From Ancylobacter defluvii (GTDB lineage: Bacteria > Pseudomonadota > Alphaproteobacteria > Rhizobiales > Xanthobacteraceae): a DNA stretch of 64,000 nt. The first letter of the stretch is position 1, and the number at the start of each line of letters is the position of its first letter. Where the stretch lies: contig NZ_JAHBGD010000005.1 of NCBI RefSeq assembly GCF_018390605.1, positions 372,001 to 436,000 on the forward strand, given 5' to 3'. Positions 24,367 through 32,948 of the stretch are shown here, piece by piece. Made by a program: the position numbers and the translations under genes. The notes beneath the pieces are model-generated. The model searched no databases and was not told the origin of the DNA. It was given only the letters and a program-made list of their open reading frames with translations.

Positions 24367-25077
24367 CTAGACCGCGCAGTAGCGTTCCTGAATGGCCTTG
24401 TCGGCGAGCAGCGCCGCCGCGGTGCTGTGGTGGACGATCTCGCCCTGGTCGATGATGACGGCGCGGTCGGCGAGCCTGAGCGCCCATTCGACGTTCTGCT
24501 CCACCAGGAGCAGCGTCACGCCCTCATCGCGCAGGCGGCGGAACAGCGCGCCCATCTCCTCGACGAGGACCGGCATGATGCCCTCCGACGGTTCGTCGAG
24601 CAGGATCATGCGCGGGCCGGCGATCATGGCGCGGGCGATGGCGAGCATCTGCTGCTCGCCGCCGGACAGGGTGACGCCCTGCTGGTCCAGCCGTTCCTTC
24701 AGCCGCGGGAAGGTGCGGGCGATCTCGTCGATGGCCGCCCGCTCGTCGATCGCCCCCTTGGCGGCGAGCAGGCCGAGCTGGAGGTTCTCCCGCACCGACA
24801 GCCCCGGCACGATCCGCCGCTCCTCCGGCACATAGGCGAGGCCGAGGCGGAAGCGGGCATGGGCGGGCAGCGCCAACAGCTCGGTGCCGGCGAAGCGCAC
24901 CGCGCCGGTCGCCTTCGGCATCAGCCCCATGATGGAGCGGATGGTGGTGGTCTTGCCGGCGCCATTGCGGCCGACCAGCGCCACGATCTCGCCCGGCTCC
25001 ACTGCCAGCGACAGGCCGTGCAGCACATGGCTGGCGCCATACCAGGCGTTCAGGCCCTCGATCTCAAGCATAGCCAT
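24367..25077 (-). CDS. Branched-chain-type ABC transporter ATPase (LivF family)
   Basis: The 236-residue ATPase starts MAMLEIEGLNAWYGASHVLHGL. It has Walker A GRNGAGKTTT, signature LSGGEQQMLAIARAM, Walker B MILLDEPSEGIMP and the LivF-typical YVPEERRIVPGLSVRENLQLG. A second possible ATG lies two codons in. It overlaps the end of the LivG gene by 14 bp. With LivG it powers the LivHM permease. Confidence 0.93.
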   Translation of the reverse strand: MAMLEIEGLNAWYGASHVLHGLSLAVEPGEIVALVGRNGAGKTTTIRSIMGLMPKATGAVRFAGTELLALPAHARFRLGLAYVPEERRIVPGLSVRENLQLGLLAAKGAIDERAAIDEIARTFPRLKERLDQQGVTLSGGEQQMLAIARAMIAGPRMILLDEPSEGIMPVLVEEMGALFRRLRDEGVTLLLVEQNVEWALRLADRAVIIDQGEIVHHSTAAALLADKAIQERYCAV

Positions 25078-25819
25078 CGTTCTGTCCCAGATAGACGCGG
25101 CGGACCTCGGGGTCCGTCTGGATGTGCTGCGGGCTGCCATCGGCGATCAGCCGGCCGTGATGCAGCACGAGGATGCGGTCGCTGAGGCCGAGGATCATCT
25201 TCATCTTGTGCTCGACCAGCAGGATGGTGCGGTCGGCCGCCAGCTTCTCCAGGAGCGCGACCATGTCGCGGGTCTCCTCCGGTCCCATGCCGGCGGTCGG
25301 CTCGTCGAGCAGCAGCAATTCGGGATCGGCGACCAGCGCGATGGCGATCTCCAGCGCCCGCTGCTGGCCGTGGGCGAGGAACTTCGCCGTCACCGCCCGC
25401 CGCCCGACGAGCCCCACCGCCGCCAGCGCGGCATCGGCGCTGTCGTCGAGCTCGGTCATCGCCGCGCGGTTGCGCCAGATGTCGTAGCGGGTGCGGAAGG
25501 CCTGCGCGGCGACGCGGACATTCTCGTGCACCGACAGCTCCGGGAAGATGTTGGTGATCTGGTAGGAGCGGGCGATGCCGAGATGCACGAAACGGTGCTG
25601 AGGCGTGCCGGTGATGTCGCGGCCCTTGAAGCGGATCGCGCCGGTGGAGGGCGCCAGCACGCCCGAGAGCAGGTTGAAGAAGGTGCTCTTGCCGGCGCCG
25701 TTGGGGCCGATGATCGCGGTGACCTTGTTCGGCTCGAAGGCGGCGGTGACACCCTCCAGCGCGACGAAGCCGCCGAAGCGCCGGCCGATGTTCTCGACCG
25801 CGAGAAGCGGCGTGCTCAT
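25064..25819 (-). CDS. Branched-chain-type ABC transporter ATPase (LivG family)
   Basis: The 251-residue ATPase begins MSTPLLAVENIGRRFGGFVALEGV. It has Walker A GPNGAGKST, the signature region LAHGQQRALEIAIAL (HGQQR in place of SGGQ, as in LivG) and Walker B LLLLDEPTAGMGPEET. The start overlaps the LivM stop by 4 bp; the much longer open frame upstream is chance. It works with the LivF gene that follows. Confidence 0.93.
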   Translation of the reverse strand: MSTPLLAVENIGRRFGGFVALEGVTAAFEPNKVTAIIGPNGAGKSTFFNLLSGVLAPSTGAIRFKGRDITGTPQHRFVHLGIARSYQITNIFPELSVHENVRVAAQAFRTRYDIWRNRAAMTELDDSADAALAAVGLVGRRAVTAKFLAHGQQRALEIAIALVADPELLLLDEPTAGMGPEETRDMVALLEKLAADRTILLVEHKMKMILGLSDRILVLHHGRLIADGSPQHIQTDPEVRRVYLGQNDGYA

Positions 25820-26814
25820 CGGCCGGCCCTCCAGGCGATGAGCGTGCCCCAGATGCCCTTGGGCAGGAACAGCACGAACAGGATGAACACGGTGCCGACC
25901 ACGATCTGCCAGTGCGGCGTCCACAGCGCCACCACGTCCTCCATCAACAGGAAGGCGAGGGCGCCGACGAAGGGGCCGAAGAAACTGCCGGCGCCGCCGA
26001 GCAGCGTCATCATCACGATCATGCCGGAGGTCTGGATGCTCAGCGTATCCAGCGGCACGATGGCGAGGTGCAGCGCGAACAGCGTGCCGGCCAGCGCGCA
26101 GACCAGCCCCGACAGGGTGAAGGCCATCACCTTGGTGCGCTCGACATCGTAGCCGCAGGCGCGCGCCCGGGTCTCGTTCTCGCGGATGGCCTCGATCACC
26201 GCGCCGAAGGGCGAGGCGAGCACGCGCGAGACCAGCCACAGCGCGACGGCGGCGAACACCATCAGCACGTAGTACTTCTTGACCGGATCGAGGAAATCGA
26301 CCGACCAGCCGAACAGCTCGATCCGGGCGACGGTGAAGCCGCGCAGGCCGTTCTCGCCGCCGGTGATCGAGGACGATTGCAGCGCCGCGTAATAGACGAG
26401 CTGCGCCAGCGCCAGCGTCACCATCGAGAAGTAGATGCCGCGCGTGCGGATCGAGAGCAGGCCGACGGCGAAGGCCAAGGCGCCGCCGACCAGCATGCCG
26501 AACGGGATCGCCGCGTACCATGGCAGGCCGAGCTGGCCGATGCCGAGGCCGGCGGCATAGGCGCCGGCGCCGAAGAAGGCGGCATGGCCGAAGGACAGCA
26601 TGCCGGTATAGCCGAACAGCAGGTTGTAGCCGACGGCGAGCAGCCCGTAGATCAGCACGTTGACGGCCAGCGCCTGCGAGGGCAGCACCCAGGGCAGCAG
26701 GCACAGCACCAGGATGGAGAGCGGCACCCGCCAGGCGGTGAGGCGGGCACGCCAGCCGCGATGGCCGGTCGGCCCGGTCATCACCTCGGCGATGGAGTGG
26801 ACGGAGGCGGTCAT
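25816..26814 (-). CDS. Branched-chain-type ABC transporter permease (LivM family)
   Basis: This 332-residue membrane protein has the LivM signatures NVLIYGLLAVGYNLLFGYTGMLSFGHAAFFGAGAY (in outline), SIRTRGIYFSMVTLALAQLVYY and AIRENETRARACGYDV. It forms the permease with LivH. The cluster context, next to a molybdenum hydroxylase, suggests that the imported ligand is the hydroxylase substrate rather than an amino acid. Confidence 0.93.
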   Translation of the reverse strand: MTASVHSIAEVMTGPTGHRGWRARLTAWRVPLSILVLCLLPWVLPSQALAVNVLIYGLLAVGYNLLFGYTGMLSFGHAAFFGAGAYAAGLGIGQLGLPWYAAIPFGMLVGGALAFAVGLLSIRTRGIYFSMVTLALAQLVYYAALQSSSITGGENGLRGFTVARIELFGWSVDFLDPVKKYYVLMVFAAVALWLVSRVLASPFGAVIEAIRENETRARACGYDVERTKVMAFTLSGLVCALAGTLFALHLAIVPLDTLSIQTSGMIVMMTLLGGAGSFFGPFVGALAFLLMEDVVALWTPHWQIVVGTVFILFVLFLPKGIWGTLIAWRAGR

Positions 26815-26826
26815 GTCGGGATCTCC

Positions 26827-27699
26827 TCACGCCCGTCCGGGCTTGCCGAACAGCCCCTGCGGGCGGACCAGCAGCACCAGGGCCATCAGGGCGAACATCA
26901 CGATGGTCGCCATTTCCGGGGCGAACAGCGCCGTCATGCTGATGGCGATGCCGATGAGCAGGCCGGCGACCACGGCGCCGACCAGCGAGCCCATGCCGCC
27001 GATGACGGTGACGACGAAGGCCTCCGCCAGCACCAGCGCCCCCATTTCCGGATCGACGCTGCGCATCGGCGCCGCGAGTACGCCGCCGAGCGCGGTGAGC
27101 CCGACGCCGAGGCCGAACACCAGCAGCCAGACCTTCGCGACATCGACGCCCAGCACCCGCATGATCTGCGGATCGCGGGCGCCGGCCCGCACGATCAGGC
27201 CGAATTTGGTCTTCTCCAGCCCCAGCCAGAGCAGCAGCAGGACCACCGCCACCACGCCGACGACGAACAGGCGGTAGATGGGAAAGTAGCCGATGCCGAG
27301 ATCGGCGACGCCCGCCAGCTCCGGCGGGGTGGGGAAGGGCATGCCCTCATTGCCGAACAGGATGCGCACCGCCTCCACCAGCACATAGGCGAGGCCGAAG
27401 GTGAGCAGCAGCGGATCGTCGATGGAGCGCTTGTAGAGCGGGCGGATCAGCACCCGCTCGATCAGCATGCCGAAGGCGCCGACGAGCAGCGGGGCGAGGA
27501 GCAGCCCCCACCAGAAGCTGCCGGTGAGCGAGGCGATCCAGAGGCCGGCATAGGCACCGACCATGAACAGCGCGCCATGGGCGAAGTTCACCACGCCCAG
27601 CATGCCGAAGATGATCGACAGGCCGAGCGCGACCATGACCAGGATCGCGCCGAGCGCGACCCCGGAAAACAACTGCATGGCGATGAGTTCGGCATCCAT
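26827..27699 (-). CDS. Branched-chain-type ABC transporter permease (LivH family)
   Basis: This 290-residue membrane protein has the LivH segments GVALGAILVMVALGLSIIFGMLGVVNFAHGALFMVGAY (in outline) and VVTVIGGMGSLVGAVVAGLLIG. I chose the ATG at 27699, about 8 bases after a GGAGG element; an adjacent GTG one codon upstream is possible. It lies 28 bp after the binding-protein gene. Confidence 0.93.
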   Translation of the reverse strand: MDAELIAMQLFSGVALGAILVMVALGLSIIFGMLGVVNFAHGALFMVGAYAGLWIASLTGSFWWGLLLAPLLVGAFGMLIERVLIRPLYKRSIDDPLLLTFGLAYVLVEAVRILFGNEGMPFPTPPELAGVADLGIGYFPIYRLFVVGVVAVVLLLLWLGLEKTKFGLIVRAGARDPQIMRVLGVDVAKVWLLVFGLGVGLTALGGVLAAPMRSVDPEMGALVLAEAFVVTVIGGMGSLVGAVVAGLLIGIAISMTALFAPEMATIVMFALMALVLLVRPQGLFGKPGRA

Positions 27700-27727
27700 C
27701 ACGGCGCCTCCCTGACGAGGTGGCGGT

Positions 27728-28969
27728 TCACGACGGGAAGCCGAGCTCGGCGCAGCTGCGCAGGATGTCCTCCGACGCCGGCTCGACCGCCAGGATGCGG
27801 AACGGATCGGCCTCTTCCGGCGTGTCGGCCTTGGCTTTCGATTCCAGCACCAGCACCGACTGCACCGACTGGTGGTCGCATTTGCGGTAGTGCTGCGGCC
27901 CCTTGGCGACGTCGTAGGTGAGCCCCTCCAGCGCCGCGATCACCTTGTCGGTGTCGGTGCCGCCGGCCTTGGCCATGGCGAGCAGCAGCGAGGAGACGCC
28001 GGTATAGCCATAGGCGCCGTAATCGGTGGGGTAGGCGCCGGAATAAGCGGCCTTGTAGGCGTCGTTGAAGGCTTTCGCCGAGGGCAGGGTGTCCTGGAGC
28101 CGCCAATAGTAGTTGGCGCCGCCGACCACCCCCTCGAAGGCCTCGGCGCCGATGCCGAGGCGCTGGGTGTAGAGCAGCACCGGCACCACGATCCTGTCCT
28201 GCTTGTTGAGGCCGAAATCCACCGCCTGCTTGATCGAATTGGCCTGGTCGCGGCCGAAATTGCAGATGCACAATATGTCCGGCTTCATGGCGCGCAGCCG
28301 CGGCATGAAGGTCGAGTAATCGGGAGCGCCGATCGGGTGCAGGATCTCGCCGACGCTGGTGGCGCCGATCGCCGCCTGCGCCCGCTTGAAGCCGCGCAGG
28401 ATCTCATGGCCGAAGGCGTAGTCGGCGACGAGATAGGCGATCTTCATGCCGGGCTTGAAGGTGTGCTTGGCGACGGCGGCCGTGGTCATGTGCGGGTTCA
28501 GCGCCTCGTGGAAGGTGAAGCGGCTGAAGTCCTTGACCTCGTTGATGGTGTCGGACTGGCTGATCGAGACGAAGATCACGCCGCGGGCGCGGGTGACCTC
28601 GTTGATCGCCAGCTGCACCGCGCTCGACAGCGAGCCGACCACGGCGTGGACCTTCTCCTTCTCGATCAGCTCCAGCGTGCGGGTGGCGGCCTCGCCGGCG
28701 TTCAGCTTGTCGTCGCGGACCAGGAGCTCGACCTTGCGGCCGGCGATGCCGCCCTTGTCGTTGACCAGCTTGACGGCGAGCTCGGCGCTGCGGACCTGGT
28801 CCTTCGCCTCGGCGGCATAGGGGCCGGTCAGCGGGGTGGGGAAGCCGATGCGGATGGTCTCACTTTGCGCGCGCAGCAGGCCGGGCATGGCGAGCGTGGC
28901 GGTGCCGGCGGCGAGGCCGGCCAGCGCGTGCCGGCGGGTGATGGGAAGCGTAGGCAGGCCCTTGGTCAT
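27728..28969 (-). CDS. ABC transporter substrate-binding protein (Leu/Ile/Val or amide/urea type), Tat-exported
   Basis: The 413-residue protein has a twin-arginine-like signal (PITRRHALAGLAAGTATLAMPGLLRA) and a type I periplasmic-binding fold: IRIGFPTPLTGPYAAEAKDQ, GRKVELLVRDDKLNAGEA, AVVGSLSSAVQLAINEVT and AYLVADYAFGHE. It supplies ligand to LivHM. It lies just downstream of the CoxL-type gene, so uptake and oxidation are probably co-expressed. The ligand is not identifiable. Confidence 0.92.
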   Translation of the reverse strand: MTKGLPTLPITRRHALAGLAAGTATLAMPGLLRAQSETIRIGFPTPLTGPYAAEAKDQVRSAELAVKLVNDKGGIAGRKVELLVRDDKLNAGEAATRTLELIEKEKVHAVVGSLSSAVQLAINEVTRARGVIFVSISQSDTINEVKDFSRFTFHEALNPHMTTAAVAKHTFKPGMKIAYLVADYAFGHEILRGFKRAQAAIGATSVGEILHPIGAPDYSTFMPRLRAMKPDILCICNFGRDQANSIKQAVDFGLNKQDRIVVPVLLYTQRLGIGAEAFEGVVGGANYYWRLQDTLPSAKAFNDAYKAAYSGAYPTDYGAYGYTGVSSLLLAMAKAGGTDTDKVIAALEGLTYDVAKGPQHYRKCDHQSVQSVLVLESKAKADTPEEADPFRILAVEPASEDILRSCAELGFPS

Positions 28970-28984
28970 GGTTTCCTCCGCAGA

Positions 28985-29020
28985 TTGTCATTTTTGTCAT
29001 TGTCGTTTTGTTTGTTGTCA
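28985..29020 (-). repeat. TTGTCA direct repeats upstream of the binding-protein gene
   Basis: The T-rich spacer between the CoxL-type gene and the binding-protein gene has TTGTCA at 28985, 28994 and 29015 and TTGTCG at 29000. The composition is unlike the surrounding GC-rich DNA. They could be binding sites for a regulator or simply part of a leader. Confidence 0.3.
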
Positions 29021-29031
29021 GTGGCTTGGCG

Positions 29032-31407
29032 TCAGATCTTGCCGAGCGACTTTAGAAGTCGCGCCGGTGTCATCGGTATCTGGGCGATGCTGGCCCCGAA
29101 GGGGACCATGGCGTCGTTGACGGCATTGAGCGCCGCTGCCGCGGCGGCGGCGGTACCGGCCTCGCCGCAGCCCTTGGCGCCGAGCACGGTGTCGGCGGTC
29201 GGGGTCTCGATATGGCCGACGACGATGTCGGGCATCTCGCCCGCCATCGGCACCAGATAGTCGGCGAGCGAGCCATTGGTGAGCTGGCCGCCGGCGTCGT
29301 AGCGGCACTCCTCGAAGAAGGCGGCGCCGAGCCCCTGCACCACGCCGCCGCGCACCTGCTCGTCGACCAGCAGCGGATTGATGATGCGGCCGCAATCCTC
29401 GACCACCCAGTGCTTCAGGATTTTGACGAGGCCGGTGTCGACGTCGAGCTCGACATGGCAGCCCTGGATGCCGTTGGTGAAGGCGAAGGGGTAGCCCTGC
29501 GGCGCGTAGTGATGGGTGATCGACAGCTGCGCGCTGGCATCCGGCGGCAGCGTATCCGAGCGGAAATAGGCGATGCGCGCCACCTCGGCGAGACTGACCC
29601 GCTCGGCGCCGGAGAGCGCGTCGACGACGATGCCATCGCGCAGGTCGAGTTCGCCGGGGCGGGCCTGCAGAATGGCGGCGGCGAGCGCCAGCACATTGTC
29701 GCGCAGCCGGCGGGCGGCCTGCAACGCCGTCTCGCCGCCGATGCCGGCGCCGCGGCAGGCCCAGGTCGCGCCGCCATGCGGCGTCGTCTCGGTGTCGCCG
29801 GTGATGACCCGCACCTTTTCCCGCACCACGCCGAGCTGGTCGGCGACGATCTGGCCGATGATGGTCTCGGTGCCCTGGCCCTGCTCGGTCACCGAGATCA
29901 GGCAACGCACCTCGCCGGAGGGGGTGATGCTGAGGGTGGCGCCGTCCTGCGCCGAGATGCGGGCGCCGCCAATGCCGTAAAAGGCCGGGCTGGGATTGGA
30001 GATCTCGACGAAGGCGGCGAGGCCGATGCCACGATGCACGCCGCACGCCCGCAGCGCCGCCTGCTCGGCGCGCAGCCCGTCATAGTCCATCAACGCCTTC
30101 AGCCTGGCGAGGCTCGCCTGATGCGACAGCGCCTCGAACCGATAGCCGGTGGGCGAGGCGCAGGGATAGGCCTCGTCGGGAATGAGGTTCTTCGCCCGCA
30201 TAGCCACCGGATCGAGCCCGGCGCGGGTGGCCGCCATGTCGACCAGCCGCTCGGTGACGGCGCAGGCGATGGGGTGGCCGACGGCGCGGTACTGGCTGGT
30301 CTGCACCTTGTTCTGGAACACCACCGCCAGTTCCGCCCGGTAGTTGCGGAAGCCGTAGGGTGCGCCCATCAGCCGGATGACCTGATTGCCCTCCACCGCG
30401 CTGGTGCGCGGATAGGCGGAGAAGGCGCCGATGGCGGTGACGTCGTCGACATCCATGGCGAGAATGCTGCCGTCGCCATCCACCGCCATGCGGGCGCGCA
30501 CGCGATGGTCGCGGGCGTGGATGTCGGAGACGAAGGATTCCATGCGGTCGGCGACATATTTCACCGGGCGGCGGCACAGCAGGGCGAGGCCGATGACCGC
30601 CATGTCCTCGTGATAGACATGCAGCTTCATACCGAACGAGCCGCCAATATCGGGCGCGATCACCCGCACGCTGGCTTCCGGGATGCCGTAGTGGCGGGAA
30701 TACAGATCCTGGAACTGGTAGGGCGTCTGGGTGGCGTGATGGACGGTGAGCTTGCCCTCGCTGGCGTCCCAGTCGGCGAGGATGGCGCGCGGCTCCAGCG
30801 TCACCGCCGTGTGGCGGCCGAAATGGAATTCCTCCTCGACGACATGGGTGGCGCCGGCGAAGATCGCCTCGATACCGCCAGTGTCGAGACGGCTGCGGAA
30901 GCAGAGATTGTCCTCGACCGCCAGCGCCGCGCGATCGGCGCCGGACTCGCGCGCGATGTCGATATCGGCCACCGGCGGCAGGTCCTCGAACTCGACGAGG
31001 ATGGCCTCGACGGCGTCCTCGGCCTGTGCGCGGGTATCGGCCACCACGGCGACCACCGCCTGGCCGGCCCACAGCACTTCCTCGAGCGGCAGCGGCAATT
31101 GCGGCGCCGACTTCATGCCGGTGAAATGATCGAGCGTGCCGACCCATGGCGTGCACAGCGTCGCCAGATCGGCGCCGGTGGCGACGAGCCGGACGCCGGG
31201 CATGGCGCGCGCCGCCTCCGCATCGATGGCGACGATGCGGGCATGGGCATAGGGGCTGCGCAGGAAGGCGGCGTGCAGCATGCGCGGCAGCGCGAGATCG
31301 GTGACATAGCGCCCGCGCCCGGCCAGCAGGCGCTTGGCGTTCGGCCGCGCGACCGAGCGGCCGATATAGGAATTCGGGCGGTCGAGGCTGCCGAGCGGGG
31401 CGTTCAT
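29032..31407 (-). CDS. Xanthine dehydrogenase/CODH-family molybdopterin-binding large subunit
   Basis: This 791-residue catalytic subunit has the Ald_Xan_dh N-terminal part (RSPYAHARIVAIDAEAARAMPG), the molybdopterin segments PDIGGSFGMKLHVYHED and ATWACRGAG, and the catalytic glutamate in GCGEAGT (Glu749). The active-site loop that reads AYRCSFR in form I CO dehydrogenase reads QYRAVGHP here (residues 372-379), so it is not a true CO dehydrogenase and also departs from the form II AYRGAGR. It probably hydroxylates an aromatic or heterocyclic compound or an aldehyde. It overlaps the 2Fe-2S subunit gene by 4 bp. Confidence 0.92.
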   Translation of the reverse strand: MNAPLGSLDRPNSYIGRSVARPNAKRLLAGRGRYVTDLALPRMLHAAFLRSPYAHARIVAIDAEAARAMPGVRLVATGADLATLCTPWVGTLDHFTGMKSAPQLPLPLEEVLWAGQAVVAVVADTRAQAEDAVEAILVEFEDLPPVADIDIARESGADRAALAVEDNLCFRSRLDTGGIEAIFAGATHVVEEEFHFGRHTAVTLEPRAILADWDASEGKLTVHHATQTPYQFQDLYSRHYGIPEASVRVIAPDIGGSFGMKLHVYHEDMAVIGLALLCRRPVKYVADRMESFVSDIHARDHRVRARMAVDGDGSILAMDVDDVTAIGAFSAYPRTSAVEGNQVIRLMGAPYGFRNYRAELAVVFQNKVQTSQYRAVGHPIACAVTERLVDMAATRAGLDPVAMRAKNLIPDEAYPCASPTGYRFEALSHQASLARLKALMDYDGLRAEQAALRACGVHRGIGLAAFVEISNPSPAFYGIGGARISAQDGATLSITPSGEVRCLISVTEQGQGTETIIGQIVADQLGVVREKVRVITGDTETTPHGGATWACRGAGIGGETALQAARRLRDNVLALAAAILQARPGELDLRDGIVVDALSGAERVSLAEVARIAYFRSDTLPPDASAQLSITHHYAPQGYPFAFTNGIQGCHVELDVDTGLVKILKHWVVEDCGRIINPLLVDEQVRGGVVQGLGAAFFEECRYDAGGQLTNGSLADYLVPMAGEMPDIVVGHIETPTADTVLGAKGCGEAGTAAAAAAALNAVNDAMVPFGASIAQIPMTPARLLKSLGKI

Positions 31408-31916
31408 GCCGGCTCCTCCGTGAAGCGCGGCGCGGCCTCGCCGGCCGCCCGCTTGTGCGCGACGGTCTCGATGGCGTCGACGATGGCCTCATAGCCGGTG
31501 CAGCGGCAGTAATTTCCCGACAGCGCGTCGCGGATTTCCGCGCGGCTCGGCACCGATGTGCGGGCGAGCAGCCCCTGCGCGGTGATCAGCATGCCCGGCG
31601 TGCAGAAGCCGCATTGCAGGGCGTTGCGCTCATGGAAGGCGCGCTGGAGATCGGCGACGGCGGCGCTTTCCGTCAGCCCCTCCACGGTGGCGATGTCGGC
31701 GCCGGCGGCCTGCACCGCGAAGATCAGGCAGGCATGCACCGGCACGCCGTCGAGCATGACGAGGCAGGCGCCGCACACCCCCATCTCGCAGCCGGTATGG
31801 GTGCCGGTGAGGCCGAGATCGCGGCGGAGGAAATCGGCCAGCGTCTCGCGCGGCTCGATCAGGTGGCTCAGCGTCTCGCCATTGACGGTGAGGGTGACGG
31901 GCAGGGGCGCGCTCAT
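31404..31916 (-). CDS. Molybdenum hydroxylase 2Fe-2S subunit (CoxS-like)
   Basis: The 170-residue protein has both cluster motifs of this family: a plant-ferredoxin type with Cys43, Cys48, Cys51 and Cys63 (CEMGVCGAC and HAC) and a C-terminal type with Cys102, Cys105, Cys137 and Cys139 (CGFCTPGM and CRCTGYE). It passes electrons from the molybdenum site to the FAD subunit. It overlaps the genes on both sides by 4 bp, which fixes the M-S-L order. Confidence 0.95.
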   Translation of the reverse strand: MSAPLPVTLTVNGETLSHLIEPRETLADFLRRDLGLTGTHTGCEMGVCGACLVMLDGVPVHACLIFAVQAAGADIATVEGLTESAAVADLQRAFHERNALQCGFCTPGMLITAQGLLARTSVPSRAEIRDALSGNYCRCTGYEAIVDAIETVAHKRAAGEAAPRFTEEPA

Positions 31917-32830
31917 GCCGCCTCCGCGATCTGGTCCTGCAACCGGCCGAGCAGGCGGCCGAGCAGCACGCGGGCGAGATGCAGCCGCATGGCCGGCGGC
32001 ACCTCGCCGTCCTCCGGCGGATCGAGATCCCGCGCCAGCGCCGCCTGCGCCCGGCGAATGGCCTCGGCATCGAGGCGTGCGCCGATGAGCGCCGCCTCCG
32101 CCGCCGGCGCCCGCATCGGCGTCGGCCCCACGGCGAGGAAGGCGATGTGGGCCTCCTCCACCCTGTCCCGCGGCATGGTTAGCCGGATGCCGCAGCCGAC
32201 CAGCGCATAGTCGCCGCGGCGGCGGGCGATTTCGTCGAAGGCGCAGCGCTGTTCCGGCCGCGCGACGGGGATATGCAGGGCGGCGAGCAGTTCGCCGGGT
32301 TCCAGCGCCGTCTGGTAGAGGTCTTGGAAGAAGGCGTCGGCCGGAACGCGCCTTGTGCCTTCCGCGCCCACGATCTCGATCTCGGCAGCCATGGCGAGCA
32401 TCATCGCCGGGAATTCCGACGCCGGGTCGGCGAGGGCGACGCTGCCGCCGAGCGTGCCGCGGTTGCGGATCGCCGGATGCGCGACATAGGGGGCGGCGAG
32501 CGCCAGCAGCGGCGCATGCACCGCGATCAGCGGGTGGTCATGGGCCTCGACATGGCGGGTCAGCGCGCCCAGCCGCAGCCAGCCATCCTCGACGGCGATG
32601 CCGCGCAACGCGGCGATATGGCCGATATCGATCAGCCGCGCCGGCGCCTGCAGCCGCAGCGCCAGCGCCGGGATCAGGCTCTGCCCGCCGGCGATATAGC
32701 TGGCGTCGCCCTCCGCTTCGGCAAAGGCCGCAAGCGCCTCCGCGACAGTGGCGGGGCGGATATAATCGAAGGCTCGGGCTTTCAAGGCACCGAACTCCCT
32801 GGCTGCGTTTCCATCCAGATTTGTAACCAT
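31913..32830 (-). CDS. Molybdenum hydroxylase FAD-binding subunit (CoxM-like)
   Basis: The 305-residue subunit has the FAD motifs YIAGGQSLIPALALRLQAPARLIDIG and AHPAIRNRGTLGGSVALADPASEFPAMMLA, and a CO_deh_flav_C domain. It is the first gene of the coxMSL-like operon. A palindrome that matches the TetR-type site upstream overlaps its start codon, so the regulator may block initiation directly, or the true start may be a little further in. Confidence 0.93.
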   Translation of the reverse strand: MVTNLDGNAAREFGALKARAFDYIRPATVAEALAAFAEAEGDASYIAGGQSLIPALALRLQAPARLIDIGHIAALRGIAVEDGWLRLGALTRHVEAHDHPLIAVHAPLLALAAPYVAHPAIRNRGTLGGSVALADPASEFPAMMLAMAAEIEIVGAEGTRRVPADAFFQDLYQTALEPGELLAALHIPVARPEQRCAFDEIARRRGDYALVGCGIRLTMPRDRVEEAHIAFLAVGPTPMRAPAAEAALIGARLDAEAIRRAQAALARDLDPPEDGEVPPAMRLHLARVLLGRLLGRLQDQIAEAA

Positions 32831-32836
32831 CTGGTC
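32827..32836. promoter_or_regulatory. Candidate TetR operator A over the CoxM start
   Basis: ACCATCTGGT is a perfect ACCA-N2-TGGT inverted repeat that covers the ATG of the CoxM-like gene. The same core occurs at 32881-32890 in a longer palindrome. Two copies in one short divergent spacer favour real binding sites. Confidence 0.45.
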
Positions 32837-32878
32837 TCAAAATGAACGCACGACAGAAGCAGGGCGTCAAGATAAAAT

Positions 32879-32892
32879 GACCAAATGGTCAC
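32879..32892. promoter_or_regulatory. Candidate TetR operator B in the coxM/tetR spacer
   Basis: TGACCAAATGGTCA has perfect 6-bp arms around AA. It lies about 56 bp from the TetR start and 49 bp from the CoxM start, between the two divergent genes. The ACCA-N2-TGGT core is shared with the site at 32827. Confidence 0.6.
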
Positions 32893-32948
32893 AAGATTGC
32901 GCAGGCAAATCAAAGCGCTATATTTGTTAATGCATAACGAGAAGGCGA

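Noticed and set aside
29212-31494. Very long plus-strand open frame opposite the CoxL-type gene
   Set aside because: The protein is a His/Asp/Gly/Arg-rich antisense product of GC-rich coding DNA with no domain; the minus strand carries clear molybdopterin motifs.
29032-32830. True carbon monoxide dehydrogenase (CoxMSL)
   Set aside because: The active-site loop lacks the form I Cys (AYRCSFR) and also differs from form II, so CO oxidation should not be assigned.
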